From NCBI GenBank assembly GCA_027003075.1, contig JALWYV010000005.1, positions 1 through 64,000 of the forward strand: DNA of 64,000 nucleotides, given 5' to 3'. Below, in pieces: positions 17,031 through 24,554 of this stretch (the stretch's first letter is position 1; every line of letters begins with the position of its first letter). This stretch comes from Caldifarciminota bacterium. GTDB taxonomy: Bacteria; Hydrothermota; Hydrothermia; LBFQ01. The translations under genes and the position numbers were made by a program. A model generated the notes under the pieces. That model had not been told where the DNA came from and ran no database searches. It saw only the letters and a list, made by a program, of their open reading frames with translations.

Positions 17031-18962
17031 ATGCTGTTCCTCCTTACGCAGACGTGGGATATATGGACGAATACTGAGCTCCTGTTGGATGTATGTAGAT
17101 GGGGCGATACGGTTTACATGGCGACGGCTGGAGGGCTGCTCCTGAGCGACGGCACTTCCATCCTCCGATCTTACACGAAACTGGACGGTATAAAGAGTAC
17201 TCAGGTCCTGTCCGTAGCGTGTGAGGGTGGCGAGATCTGGATCCTGACACGGAACGGCGTTCAGTACAGGGAGGGGGAGAAGTTCCGGGATATACCCCTG
17301 ATAATCTTCGGTGATCCGGAGGAGATACTGGATGCCCGGAAGATAGAGAGAAGCGGAAATTTCCTCTTCATTCTCGGAAAGACACGTCCCACGGCGTTGA
17401 GGGTGTCAGATACGGTTGAGATAACCTTCCCCTCCGAGATCGGCAGGACGAACGTCCTTAAGATCTTTGGAGATAGGGTAGTAGTCGGGGGAGATTACGG
17501 TGCATTAATATCTCACGTGGACAGCTTTTTCGTATTTTCGGCGTGGGATACGCTCATAACCGGAAGGGAGGTTTACGACGTTGACACTTTCAGGGGGGAT
17601 TGGGTATTTGCCACGGATACGGGTGTGGTGGACACGTTCGGAAGGATATCCCTGAGTGGAACTCCCGTAAGTTTCCTTTACTCCCGAAACGATACCTTGT
17701 GGATATCGGCCCTCAGGGCACTCTTCGTTCTGGACTCCGTGGGAGCAGATACCGTACGGATGCGGAGGGGAGACGTAAGGTTTCTGGGTGAAGGTTTCGT
17801 AAGTTTCGGTTATTACAGCGATCCCTCCTATATGCACGGCCTCGGTATATACCGCCTTCCGGATCTATACCGCATAGAGACGGGAGGGCTCGGTTTTACG
17901 TCGGTTACGGGTATGGTTGAGCTGGGTGATAGCCTGATAGTGTGCGGTAAAGGTATAGAGTACTCGTGTGCTGTATGGCCCACGCGCAGGACCTTCAGTT
18001 TCTTCCTCGTAAACACCCTGAAGTACATAAACGGATACCTGTGGATCGGTTACCACGGAGAAGGTGTAAGGGCTTACAGGCCTGATTTCTCCGACACCAT
18101 AATTCTGAGGCCGTCCGAGTTCGGGGACTTCAGATTCGTGTTTGACTTTGCGGGCTTTCAGGGGGACGTTTACGTACTGTCGTGGAACTCTTCAGGTGCG
18201 GCGAGGTTGTTCAGGGTTGAGGACACGACGGTGGTGAGTACGGGCGTAAGCGGTTCGTCCCAGTACCTCCTTCACTCCACGGGGGATTACCTCGTCGCCT
18301 GCTCCGAGACCGAGTGCCGTTTCTACGACTCCAACCTCCAGATCTACGGCTCAGTGGGGGTGGGGGCTAACGTCGTGTACGGTTCCGGGGACTCCCTCCT
18401 GTTCGGAACGTCCAGCGGGCTGTACGTGGTCTCCGTATCAACCCTCACGTACTCCGGTCCCTATCTCGCCGGGAGGAACATAACGGGGCTGTGGAAGGGT
18501 CTGGACGGGAGCGTATGGGTGGCCGACGACAGGGGGATAGAGGTCCTTGACAGCAGCATGAACGTCGTTAAGACCTTCACCCCCTCTAACTCTCCACTCG
18601 CGGACCTTCCCGTATCCAACTCCCCGTACTTCCCTCTCCGCTATACCCTTCTGGCCAACCCGGATAAAAACAGGCTCTACATCGCAACGATGGGCGGTAT
18701 CAGCATCCTGACGTCCCCGGATATCGTCTCAGGGTGGGAGAGGGCATCCATGGTATACCCAAACCCGGCCAGAAAGGGCCAGACCGTGAGGGTTAAGAAC
18801 TGCCCTATAGGGGCGAGGGTTGTGCTGTACAGCGCCTCAGGTGCCATGGTGGCCGAAAATAACAGGTGTGAAATAAAGAACACCTTCCCTCCGGGGCTTT
18901 ATTTCCTGGCCGTCATAGGACCCGACGGAAGAAAAGTTTATCGGGTCGTGTTCACCGATTGA
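17031..18962 (+). CDS. Exported beta-propeller-like protein with type IX-like C-terminal sorting domain
   Basis: 643 residues. The body is made of short repeated beta units (GDTVYMATAGGLLLSDG, GSVWVADDRGIEVLDSS and similar), typical of propeller domains like those of hybrid two-component sensors. The last 80 residues are a type A sorting domain: VYPNPARKGQTVRV, a central VVLYSASGAMV and a final FPPGLYFLAVI with KVYRVVF. Such tails direct secretion by the type IX system. The ATG at 17031 is 8 bases after TAGAAT (17017-17022). The resulting N-terminus MLFLLTQTWDIW is a very short, uncharged signal. The frame upstream is open but not conserved. Confidence 0.8.
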   Translation: MLFLLTQTWDIWTNTELLLDVCRWGDTVYMATAGGLLLSDGTSILRSYTKLDGIKSTQVLSVACEGGEIWILTRNGVQYREGEKFRDIPLIIFGDPEEILDARKIERSGNFLFILGKTRPTALRVSDTVEITFPSEIGRTNVLKIFGDRVVVGGDYGALISHVDSFFVFSAWDTLITGREVYDVDTFRGDWVFATDTGVVDTFGRISLSGTPVSFLYSRNDTLWISALRALFVLDSVGADTVRMRRGDVRFLGEGFVSFGYYSDPSYMHGLGIYRLPDLYRIETGGLGFTSVTGMVELGDSLIVCGKGIEYSCAVWPTRRTFSFFLVNTLKYINGYLWIGYHGEGVRAYRPDFSDTIILRPSEFGDFRFVFDFAGFQGDVYVLSWNSSGAARLFRVEDTTVVSTGVSGSSQYLLHSTGDYLVACSETECRFYDSNLQIYGSVGVGANVVYGSGDSLLFGTSSGLYVVSVSTLTYSGPYLAGRNITGLWKGLDGSVWVADDRGIEVLDSSMNVVKTFTPSNSPLADLPVSNSPYFPLRYTLLANPDKNRLYIATMGGISILTSPDIVSGWERASMVYPNPARKGQTVRVKNCPIGARVVLYSASGAMVAENNRCEIKNTFPPGLYFLAVIGPDGRKVYRVVFTD

Positions 18963-19800
18963 AATCCACGAGGATATAACGGTTGGGATTAACGGGCTCC
19001 CCGTTAACTATAACTTCGTAATGGAGATGCTCACCTACGGACCTTCCGGTGTTTCCGACCAGACCTATAACCTGTCCCCTTCTGACCGTATCACCGGGGC
19101 GGACCAGAGCCCTTGATAGGTGGGCGTAACGGGTCTTTATGCCGTACCCATGGTTTATAACGACCTGTATACCGTAACCCCAGCCGTTCATACCGGCCTT
19201 CTCAACGATACCGTCCGCCGTGGCGACGACCGGGGTTCCCTCGGGGGCGGAGAAATCTATACCCTCGTGAAACTTAAGACCTCCGGTTATGGGGTCCTTC
19301 CTTATACCGAAACCGGATACCTTTATCCCCCTGACAGGGGGTATACTGGGTAGGTGCCTGAGACGATCTCTATCTGAGAAAGCCTTACTCTCCACGACCC
19401 GAAGCAGCCTTTCCTCAAACTCGGCGTAGGCCTCCAGTTTATCCAGATCGGCGTCTTTCAGGCTACCACCTATTCCCACCTCGCTCAGACTGGAAGCGTA
19501 TATCGGGAGGCCGAGGTAACCGGCGAGGACCTTCTGCTTCTCGTAGAGGGTATCAAGGCGGGCCGTCAGTTTCCTGAGTTTACTCCTGAGATGGGTATTC
19601 TCCGCTTTCAGGACCTCAATCCTCTCCTTGAGTACGTAGTTGTCGTAAACTTTCTTAATGCCGTAAACCGCCCCTCCCAGAAGGGAGAGTACCAGAAGGC
19701 CAAGTAACAGCAGACCACCTATCACCCAGCGGTTCGGGTCAACGCGAACTATCAGATAGGACTTACCAAAACGTTTAAAAATCACCTTTCCGCCTCTCAT
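18952..19800 (-). CDS. Membrane-anchored M23 (LytM) peptidase
   Basis: Cell-wall endopeptidase or amidase activator, 282 residues. One membrane helix (about 29-47), a coiled coil (about 50-85) and a C-terminal M23 domain with the zinc ligands in HEGIDFSA and EHLHYEV plus YAHLS. All ligands are present, so it may be catalytic. The ATG is 9 bases after TAGAAT (19815-19810). The 3' end overlaps that of the propeller protein by 11 bases. Confidence 0.92.
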   Translation of the reverse strand: MRGGKVIFKRFGKSYLIVRVDPNRWVIGGLLLLGLLVLSLLGGAVYGIKKVYDNYVLKERIEVLKAENTHLRSKLRKLTARLDTLYEKQKVLAGYLGLPIYASSLSEVGIGGSLKDADLDKLEAYAEFEERLLRVVESKAFSDRDRLRHLPSIPPVRGIKVSGFGIRKDPITGGLKFHEGIDFSAPEGTPVVATADGIVEKAGMNGWGYGIQVVINHGYGIKTRYAHLSRALVRPGDTVRRGQVIGLVGNTGRSVGEHLHYEVIVNGEPVNPNRYILVDFNR

Positions 19801-19845
19801 GAAGAAGGTATTCTAAAGGTGAAGCCGCATGGTATGTAAATTTAC

Positions 19846-21246
19846 TTAAAAAGTTTTTGAAAACTTCATGGATATTTGCCAGAAGAGGTGATCGTTCTCG
19901 TACCTCCTCATGGCCGTAACCTCTCCACCCGGGAATCTGGACATCACGCCCACGGCCCGACCGTCCGGTTTTACGTCGTAGCTGAGGCCTACGTCCACAT
20001 CCCCCACCGATGCTATCGGAACCCACCCGTGGGAGTAAAGATCCATGCCCTTAACGAGCCTGTAATATATAGCACTGTCGGCGACGTACCTGCCCCTGTC
20101 CCACAGACGTATCCGCAGAAAGAACTCGCTCCTTCCCCTGTAGGAAACGGCGTTATCAAAGTACCTGTAGAGAGAGTTCTCAGCACTCCTGAAACGGTAT
20201 AGGGTATATATGGCCGATACCTCCCAGTCAAATCTGAAATTGCCCATCGTACGGAAGACACCCAGAACGTACCTCAGGAGGGTCCGGGTATTGGATGACC
20301 TGCTCCTGTGCAGGAAGACGTGATCCTCCATCCTCCTCCTGAGATATACGCCGGTGTTCTCTGTCTCCACGTTCCCTTCTATCAGTATGTTCCTGTAGAC
20401 CTGTGACCTGTCTTTGAGGACACCCGAGTACGTGTTCAGCGTACGGTTTACGGACATCACTATCTTGAATATCTCCATGAACACTGGAACGTACTCAAAC
20501 TTACTCCTCTCCTCCACCCCTACGGGAATTTCCCCCTCCGCCGTCAAACCGACGTAGTTGTACCGGTTCAGTCGCCCCTCAGCTCTGAAACGGTGAACCA
20601 CGAATGCTGTGGAGAAGTTCAGGGACACGTCCCCGACCGCCCGGTAAAGGGTGTAGCTCTTCATGGGTGTAAGGGGATACTCCCTTCCGGAATATCCCAC
20701 CGTAAGGTTGTAATTCACGGGAAGAAGGTGCTCAAACTTACCCCTGACGTAGGGGGAGAAGTCGTAGGTGATCAGATCCTCCGAGTAGGTGGGTAACCTG
20801 TAATGTGCCCTACCGTAGAGGGAGGTGAGGCCAACCGTATGACCGGCGAGGTCAAGAGAGGGAGAAAACCGGATCGTCCCGTAGCGGAGCAGCGGCCTTA
20901 ACTCACCGTTGAATTTGAGTAGTTTCCCCCTGTACTCAAGAAGTATCCCGGAGTTGTTTATAACGCGTTCGCCGACTATCATACGGGCATCACCGCCGAA
21001 GGTGAGGTTGCCGACGGAGTACCTGATACCTGTGGAGTACTCCCCTGCGGATGACGACCTGATGTTATCCCCGTACAGTTCCCAGCGCTTCCACGTGTAG
21101 GAGTAGGAGAGCTTCTGCGTCCGCTTCCCTATGGACGAGGAGGTGTAATCCTGAACCATGACGTAAAAGTTACGTCCCTGAAACAGTACGTCCGTCCAGC
21201 CGTAGTTGTCGTAAAAGTAGTGTGAGACCTCCAGAACGCCTATCAG
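19846..21246 (-). CDS. Outer-membrane beta-barrel protein, unknown function; non-AUG start likely
   Basis: A long protein of alternating aromatic and polar strands (GNLTFGGDARMIVGE, VDVGLSYDVKPDGR) ending in a C-terminal Phe (FSKTF), the outer-membrane barrel signature. The first ATG is at 21159, but good coding sequence continues upstream in frame for 29 codons (LIGVLEVSHYFYDNYGW and onward) to a stop. A TAGAAT -10 (21258-21253) ends 6 bases before an in-frame CTG (21246) and 9 bases before ATA (21243). I therefore place the start at CTG, with low certainty. No homologous family recognised. Confidence 0.6.
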   Translation of the reverse strand: MIGVLEVSHYFYDNYGWTDVLFQGRNFYVMVQDYTSSSIGKRTQKLSYSYTWKRWELYGDNIRSSSAGEYSTGIRYSVGNLTFGGDARMIVGERVINNSGILLEYRGKLLKFNGELRPLLRYGTIRFSPSLDLAGHTVGLTSLYGRAHYRLPTYSEDLITYDFSPYVRGKFEHLLPVNYNLTVGYSGREYPLTPMKSYTLYRAVGDVSLNFSTAFVVHRFRAEGRLNRYNYVGLTAEGEIPVGVEERSKFEYVPVFMEIFKIVMSVNRTLNTYSGVLKDRSQVYRNILIEGNVETENTGVYLRRRMEDHVFLHRSRSSNTRTLLRYVLGVFRTMGNFRFDWEVSAIYTLYRFRSAENSLYRYFDNAVSYRGRSEFFLRIRLWDRGRYVADSAIYYRLVKGMDLYSHGWVPIASVGDVDVGLSYDVKPDGRAVGVMSRFPGGEVTAMRRYENDHLFWQISMKFSKTF

Positions 21247-21288
21247 AGATCTATTCTACGGAAGAACTACCCGTTTAGAATCGCAGGT

Positions 21289-21795
21289 ATGAAGGTAGCC
21301 ATACTCGTTGAGAACCTGTTTGACGAGCGGGAGTTCGTTTACCCCTACTACAGGCTCCAGGAGGAGGGGTACGACGTCGTCGTCCTCGCCCCCCGCTCTG
21401 GCACCTACAAAGGTAAGTCCGGTCTGGAGGTGAAGGCCGATGTGGCAATAGGGGACGTCTCCCCCGACGACTTCATGGGGCTGGTCATACCCGGCGGGTA
21501 CGCTCCGGACCGCCTGAGGAGGTATCCCGAAGTTCTGGAGTTCGTCCGCCGGATCAACGAAGCCGGAAAACCCATAGCCGCCATATGCCACGCGGGGTGG
21601 GTCCTGATAAGCGCCGGAATCCTGAAGGGCAGAAGGGTCACGGGTTTCTTCGCCATAAAGGACGACCTCGTTAACGCAGGGGCCATATACGAGGATGCCC
21701 CCGTTGTAGTAGACGGAAACCTGATAACCAGCCGGCATCCGGGAGATCTGAAGGTGTGGATGAAGGAGTACATAAAACACCTGCCCGCACGGTGA
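21289..21795 (+). CDS. DJ-1/PfpI family protein
   Basis: 168 residues with the nucleophile elbow AICHAGWVLISAG (Cys near 104) and an early VPGGYAP-like IPGGYAPDRLRR. The family includes intracellular protease PfpI and deglycases repairing glyoxal adducts; the true substrate is uncertain. ATG is 7 bases after TAGAAT (21276-21281). Divergent from the barrel protein and followed after 10 bases by a membrane glycosyltransferase. Confidence 0.9.
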   Translation: MKVAILVENLFDEREFVYPYYRLQEEGYDVVVLAPRSGTYKGKSGLEVKADVAIGDVSPDDFMGLVIPGGYAPDRLRRYPEVLEFVRRINEAGKPIAAICHAGWVLISAGILKGRRVTGFFAIKDDLVNAGAIYEDAPVVVDGNLITSRHPGDLKVWMKEYIKHLPAR

Positions 21796-21805
21796 ATCCG
21801 AATTT

Positions 21806-22861
21806 ATGCTAAGGCGATCGGATCTGAAGCGTCTCTTCTACGCTTATATCTTCCTCCTGTGCATCCTGAAGTGCTACCTTACGTTCGTGGCCTTCACTAC
21901 CGACTACCCGCTCTTCACGTCTGATGCGAGGGAGTACCTCAGGATAGCGGACAACCTTCTGAAATACGGGGTATTCTCATCGGATACCCACCCGCCCTTC
22001 AGACACGACGTCATTCGCGTACCCGTCTATCCCTTGCTTCTCCTCCTCCTCGGCCCCAGACCCATCCTCCTCCTTCAACATGTACTCCTTGCCATGTCCT
22101 CTTTTCTGCTTTTCCGCAGGGGTTACAGGAAAGAGGGACTCCTGCTCTTCTTCTCACCCACCATGGCCGTCTTCACGAACCAGAATCTTACAGAGGGTAT
22201 ATACGCTCCACTCCTGATATTCCTTCTGCTCTACAGGGGAGCTCTCTGGGGTCTCCTCTGGGGTCTCATGGCCCTGTTAAGGCAGGCCACGCTCGTTCTG
22301 TTCCCCCCTTTACTCGTGGTCGTTTTCTGGAGACGGTGGAAGAAGATCGTAATCCACCTTCTGCTCTTCCTCGTACCCGTCCTTTTCTGGGCAACGGTGA
22401 ACTACATGTACGGCAAGGTTTTTACCCTATCGGCGGGTTTCCATACCTCCCTTCTGGTGTACCTTGTGGGGAAGTTCTCCGATATATCCGATGTCCTATC
22501 TCACGAGAACTTCACCTATCTCGGTGAATGGATAAAAGTGATAAGCGGGAAGGTAATTTCGGAAATCGTGAAACATCCCCTTCACACCGTGTTCTGGTGG
22601 CTCGTGGGAAGTCTCTTTACGGTAGTGAAGGCGGTGGCGAGGGCGTACCTGCAACCCTTCGGGAGTACATGGCCTCTCGTCTATCTGACGTTTTACCCTT
22701 ACCTTGCATACCTGTACTGGAGGGCTCTGAAGGATAGGCGTCTTACGTTCCTCTGGATCTTTTACGTCCTTGCCGTAGGACCTATAGGAGATCCCCGCCT
22801 GAGGTTACCCCTTGAGGTTCTCACCCTCGGATGGTCGTTATTAAAAATTTCATACAGGTAA
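21806..22861 (+). CDS. GT-C type membrane glycosyltransferase-like protein
   Basis: 351 residues with about ten predicted transmembrane helices. The first periplasmic loop contains SDAREYLRIADNLL, the acidic motif expected for GT-C enzymes of the PMT/ArnT class that use polyprenyl-phosphate sugars. It follows pfpI by only 10 bases and has no -10 box of its own, so it is probably co-transcribed. A polyprenyl-phosphate glycosyltransferase is encoded at 32.9 kb and could supply the donor. The acceptor is unknown. Confidence 0.7.
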   Translation: MLRRSDLKRLFYAYIFLLCILKCYLTFVAFTTDYPLFTSDAREYLRIADNLLKYGVFSSDTHPPFRHDVIRVPVYPLLLLLLGPRPILLLQHVLLAMSSFLLFRRGYRKEGLLLFFSPTMAVFTNQNLTEGIYAPLLIFLLLYRGALWGLLWGLMALLRQATLVLFPPLLVVVFWRRWKKIVIHLLLFLVPVLFWATVNYMYGKVFTLSAGFHTSLLVYLVGKFSDISDVLSHENFTYLGEWIKVISGKVISEIVKHPLHTVFWWLVGSLFTVVKAVARAYLQPFGSTWPLVYLTFYPYLAYLYWRALKDRRLTFLWIFYVLAVGPIGDPRLRLPLEVLTLGWSLLKISYR

Positions 22862-22890
22862 GTAAGATACGACCGTAGAATTTTCGTGCC

Positions 22891-24021
22891 ATGACAGAGA
22901 AATATCCGTTTTCCAAAGGACTTGCAGGTGTTCCGGCGGCTGAAACCGTTTTGAGTTTTATCAACGGACAGGAGGGGAAACTCTACTACCTCGGTATTCC
23001 CATAGAGGAGTGGGCGGAGTACTCCACCTTTGAGGAGGTGGCCCTCGCCCTTCTTCTGCGCCGTCTTCCGAAGAAAGAGGAGTTGAAGATGTTCAACGCA
23101 GCCCTCAGGTCCGCCCGTGAACTTCCTCCGGAGGTGGTTGACTTCATCATAGATCTCCCTCCCGATACCCACCCTATGGCGGCTCTCCGTACCGTGGTAT
23201 CTCTCCTTGAAGCTTACGATTACGATGCAAAGCTGGAAGATCTTGAAGCCAAGTTCCGAATCTCCGTACGCCTGATAGCCAAGTTCCCGACCATAGTGGC
23301 CTACTTTGACAGGGCACGTAAAGGTCTGGAGCTCATTCCGCCCGATCCCACCCTCGGACACGCCGCCAACTTCCTGTACATGCTCAAGGGTGAGCGTCCA
23401 ACGGACTACGAGGCGAGGGTGATGGACGTCGCCCTGATCCTGCACGCCGATCACGGCATGAACGCTTCCACCTTCACCACAATGGTGATCGCCTCCACGC
23501 TCTCCGATATGTATTCCGCCATTACAGGTGGTGTGGCCGCCCTGAAGGGGCCCCTCCACGGTGGTGCCAACGAGCGTGTCCTTAAGATGCTTCAGGAGAT
23601 CGGATCTCCGGAGAACGCCGAGAAGTACATCCTTGACAAGCTCGCCAGGAAGGAGAGGATCATGGGCTTCGGCCACAGGGTCTATAAGGCTTACGACCCC
23701 CGTGCCCGTATCCTCAAGAAGTTCGCCGAGGAGCTGACCAAGCGGAGCGAGTTCTACCAGACCGCCGTCAAGGTTGAGGAGATCATGATCCGGGAGAAGG
23801 GTCAGAAGGGCATCTTCCCGAACGTGGACTTCTACTCCGGCCTCGTTTACAACGCCCTCGGCATAGATACCGACCTCTTTACCCCCATCTTCGCCATAGC
23901 CCGCGTTGCCGGGTGGACGGCCCACGTCCTTGAGTACCTTGAGGACAACCGTATCTTCAGGCCTCGCGCCATATACAAGGGCGAGATAGACAAGAAGTAC
24001 ATCCCCATAGACGAGAGATAA
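22891..24021 (+). CDS. gltA: Citrate synthase
   Basis: Condenses acetyl-CoA and oxaloacetate. 376 residues, the short thermophile/Gram-positive type. Catalytic residues are visible: His in ILHADHGMNAS, His in MGFGHRVYK and Asp in NVDFYSG. ATG is 9 bases after TAGAAT (22876-22881), so leaderless, and the gene ends in a strong hairpin terminator. A long open frame on the opposite strand is a codon-bias shadow. Confidence 0.97.
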   Translation: MTEKYPFSKGLAGVPAAETVLSFINGQEGKLYYLGIPIEEWAEYSTFEEVALALLLRRLPKKEELKMFNAALRSARELPPEVVDFIIDLPPDTHPMAALRTVVSLLEAYDYDAKLEDLEAKFRISVRLIAKFPTIVAYFDRARKGLELIPPDPTLGHAANFLYMLKGERPTDYEARVMDVALILHADHGMNASTFTTMVIASTLSDMYSAITGGVAALKGPLHGGANERVLKMLQEIGSPENAEKYILDKLARKERIMGFGHRVYKAYDPRARILKKFAEELTKRSEFYQTAVKVEEIMIREKGQKGIFPNVDFYSGLVYNALGIDTDLFTPIFAIARVAGWTAHVLEYLEDNRIFRPRAIYKGEIDKKYIPIDER

Positions 24022-24040
24022 GGGGAAACCCTTAACGTAT

Positions 24041-24067
24041 GGAGGGGGCATCCGCCCCCTCCTTTTT
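24041..24067 (+). terminator. Intrinsic terminator of gltA
   Basis: Nine-base stem GGAGGGGGC/GCCCCCTCC (24041-24049 with 24054-24062), four-base loop, followed by TTTTT. Confidence 0.93.
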
Positions 24068-24479
24068 ATTCTTCACCCCGCAGTTCCTTAAAGACGCCCA
24101 CACATCCGAGGTCCCTCTTTTCCATCTCCAGTCCAAAGGGGGTCAGATTCTGTCTGCCTGTTCCTTTACCGCCTATATCGTGGCACTCCGAACACCTGTT
24201 TTCCCTGAACCACCTCCGGGCCTCAAGGGAAGCGCTGTGCGACTTTATCCTGGTGAGCAGGGAGATGCAGCCGTACCCCTTCAGGGCTGCCTCTTTCCCG
24301 TAATCCGTGTACTCCTTCAGCCCCGGATAGACGTGACAGTTCTTACATCCGTACTTCCGAAAGACCTCAAGGGCGGAAATGGGATGTTCGGAGATATTCG
24401 CCTGTTTTTCCCTACCTTTCCCGATTGAGGTACAGGAAAGAGTTAAAACGACGGAAATAATGAGAATGGCACGCATCAT
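24066..24479 (-). CDS. Dihaem cytochrome c lipoprotein
   Basis: 137 residues. Signal peptide with lipobox LTLSC (Cys at about 16), then two haem c motifs, CKNCH (about 45) and CSECH (about 96). Probably an outer-membrane or periplasmic electron carrier. Two adjacent ATGs (24479 and 24476) lie 6 and 9 bases after TAAAAT (24491-24486); the second fits the usual spacing better. It ends within the T-run of the gltA terminator. Confidence 0.8.
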   Translation of the reverse strand: MMRAILIISVVLTLSCTSIGKGREKQANISEHPISALEVFRKYGCKNCHVYPGLKEYTDYGKEAALKGYGCISLLTRIKSHSASLEARRWFRENRCSECHDIGGKGTGRQNLTPFGLEMEKRDLGCVGVFKELRGEE

Positions 24480-24554
24480 AACGCAATTTTAAAGCGGTAC
24501 GGCTCGGGAATTCCACAGGGATAAGAATAGAAGCGACCGTATAATAGCCTCCTT

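Noticed and set aside
22762-24051. 429-residue open frame opposite gltA
   Set aside because: Low-complexity, Gly/Val/Leu-rich shadow caused by codon bias of citrate synthase on the other strand.
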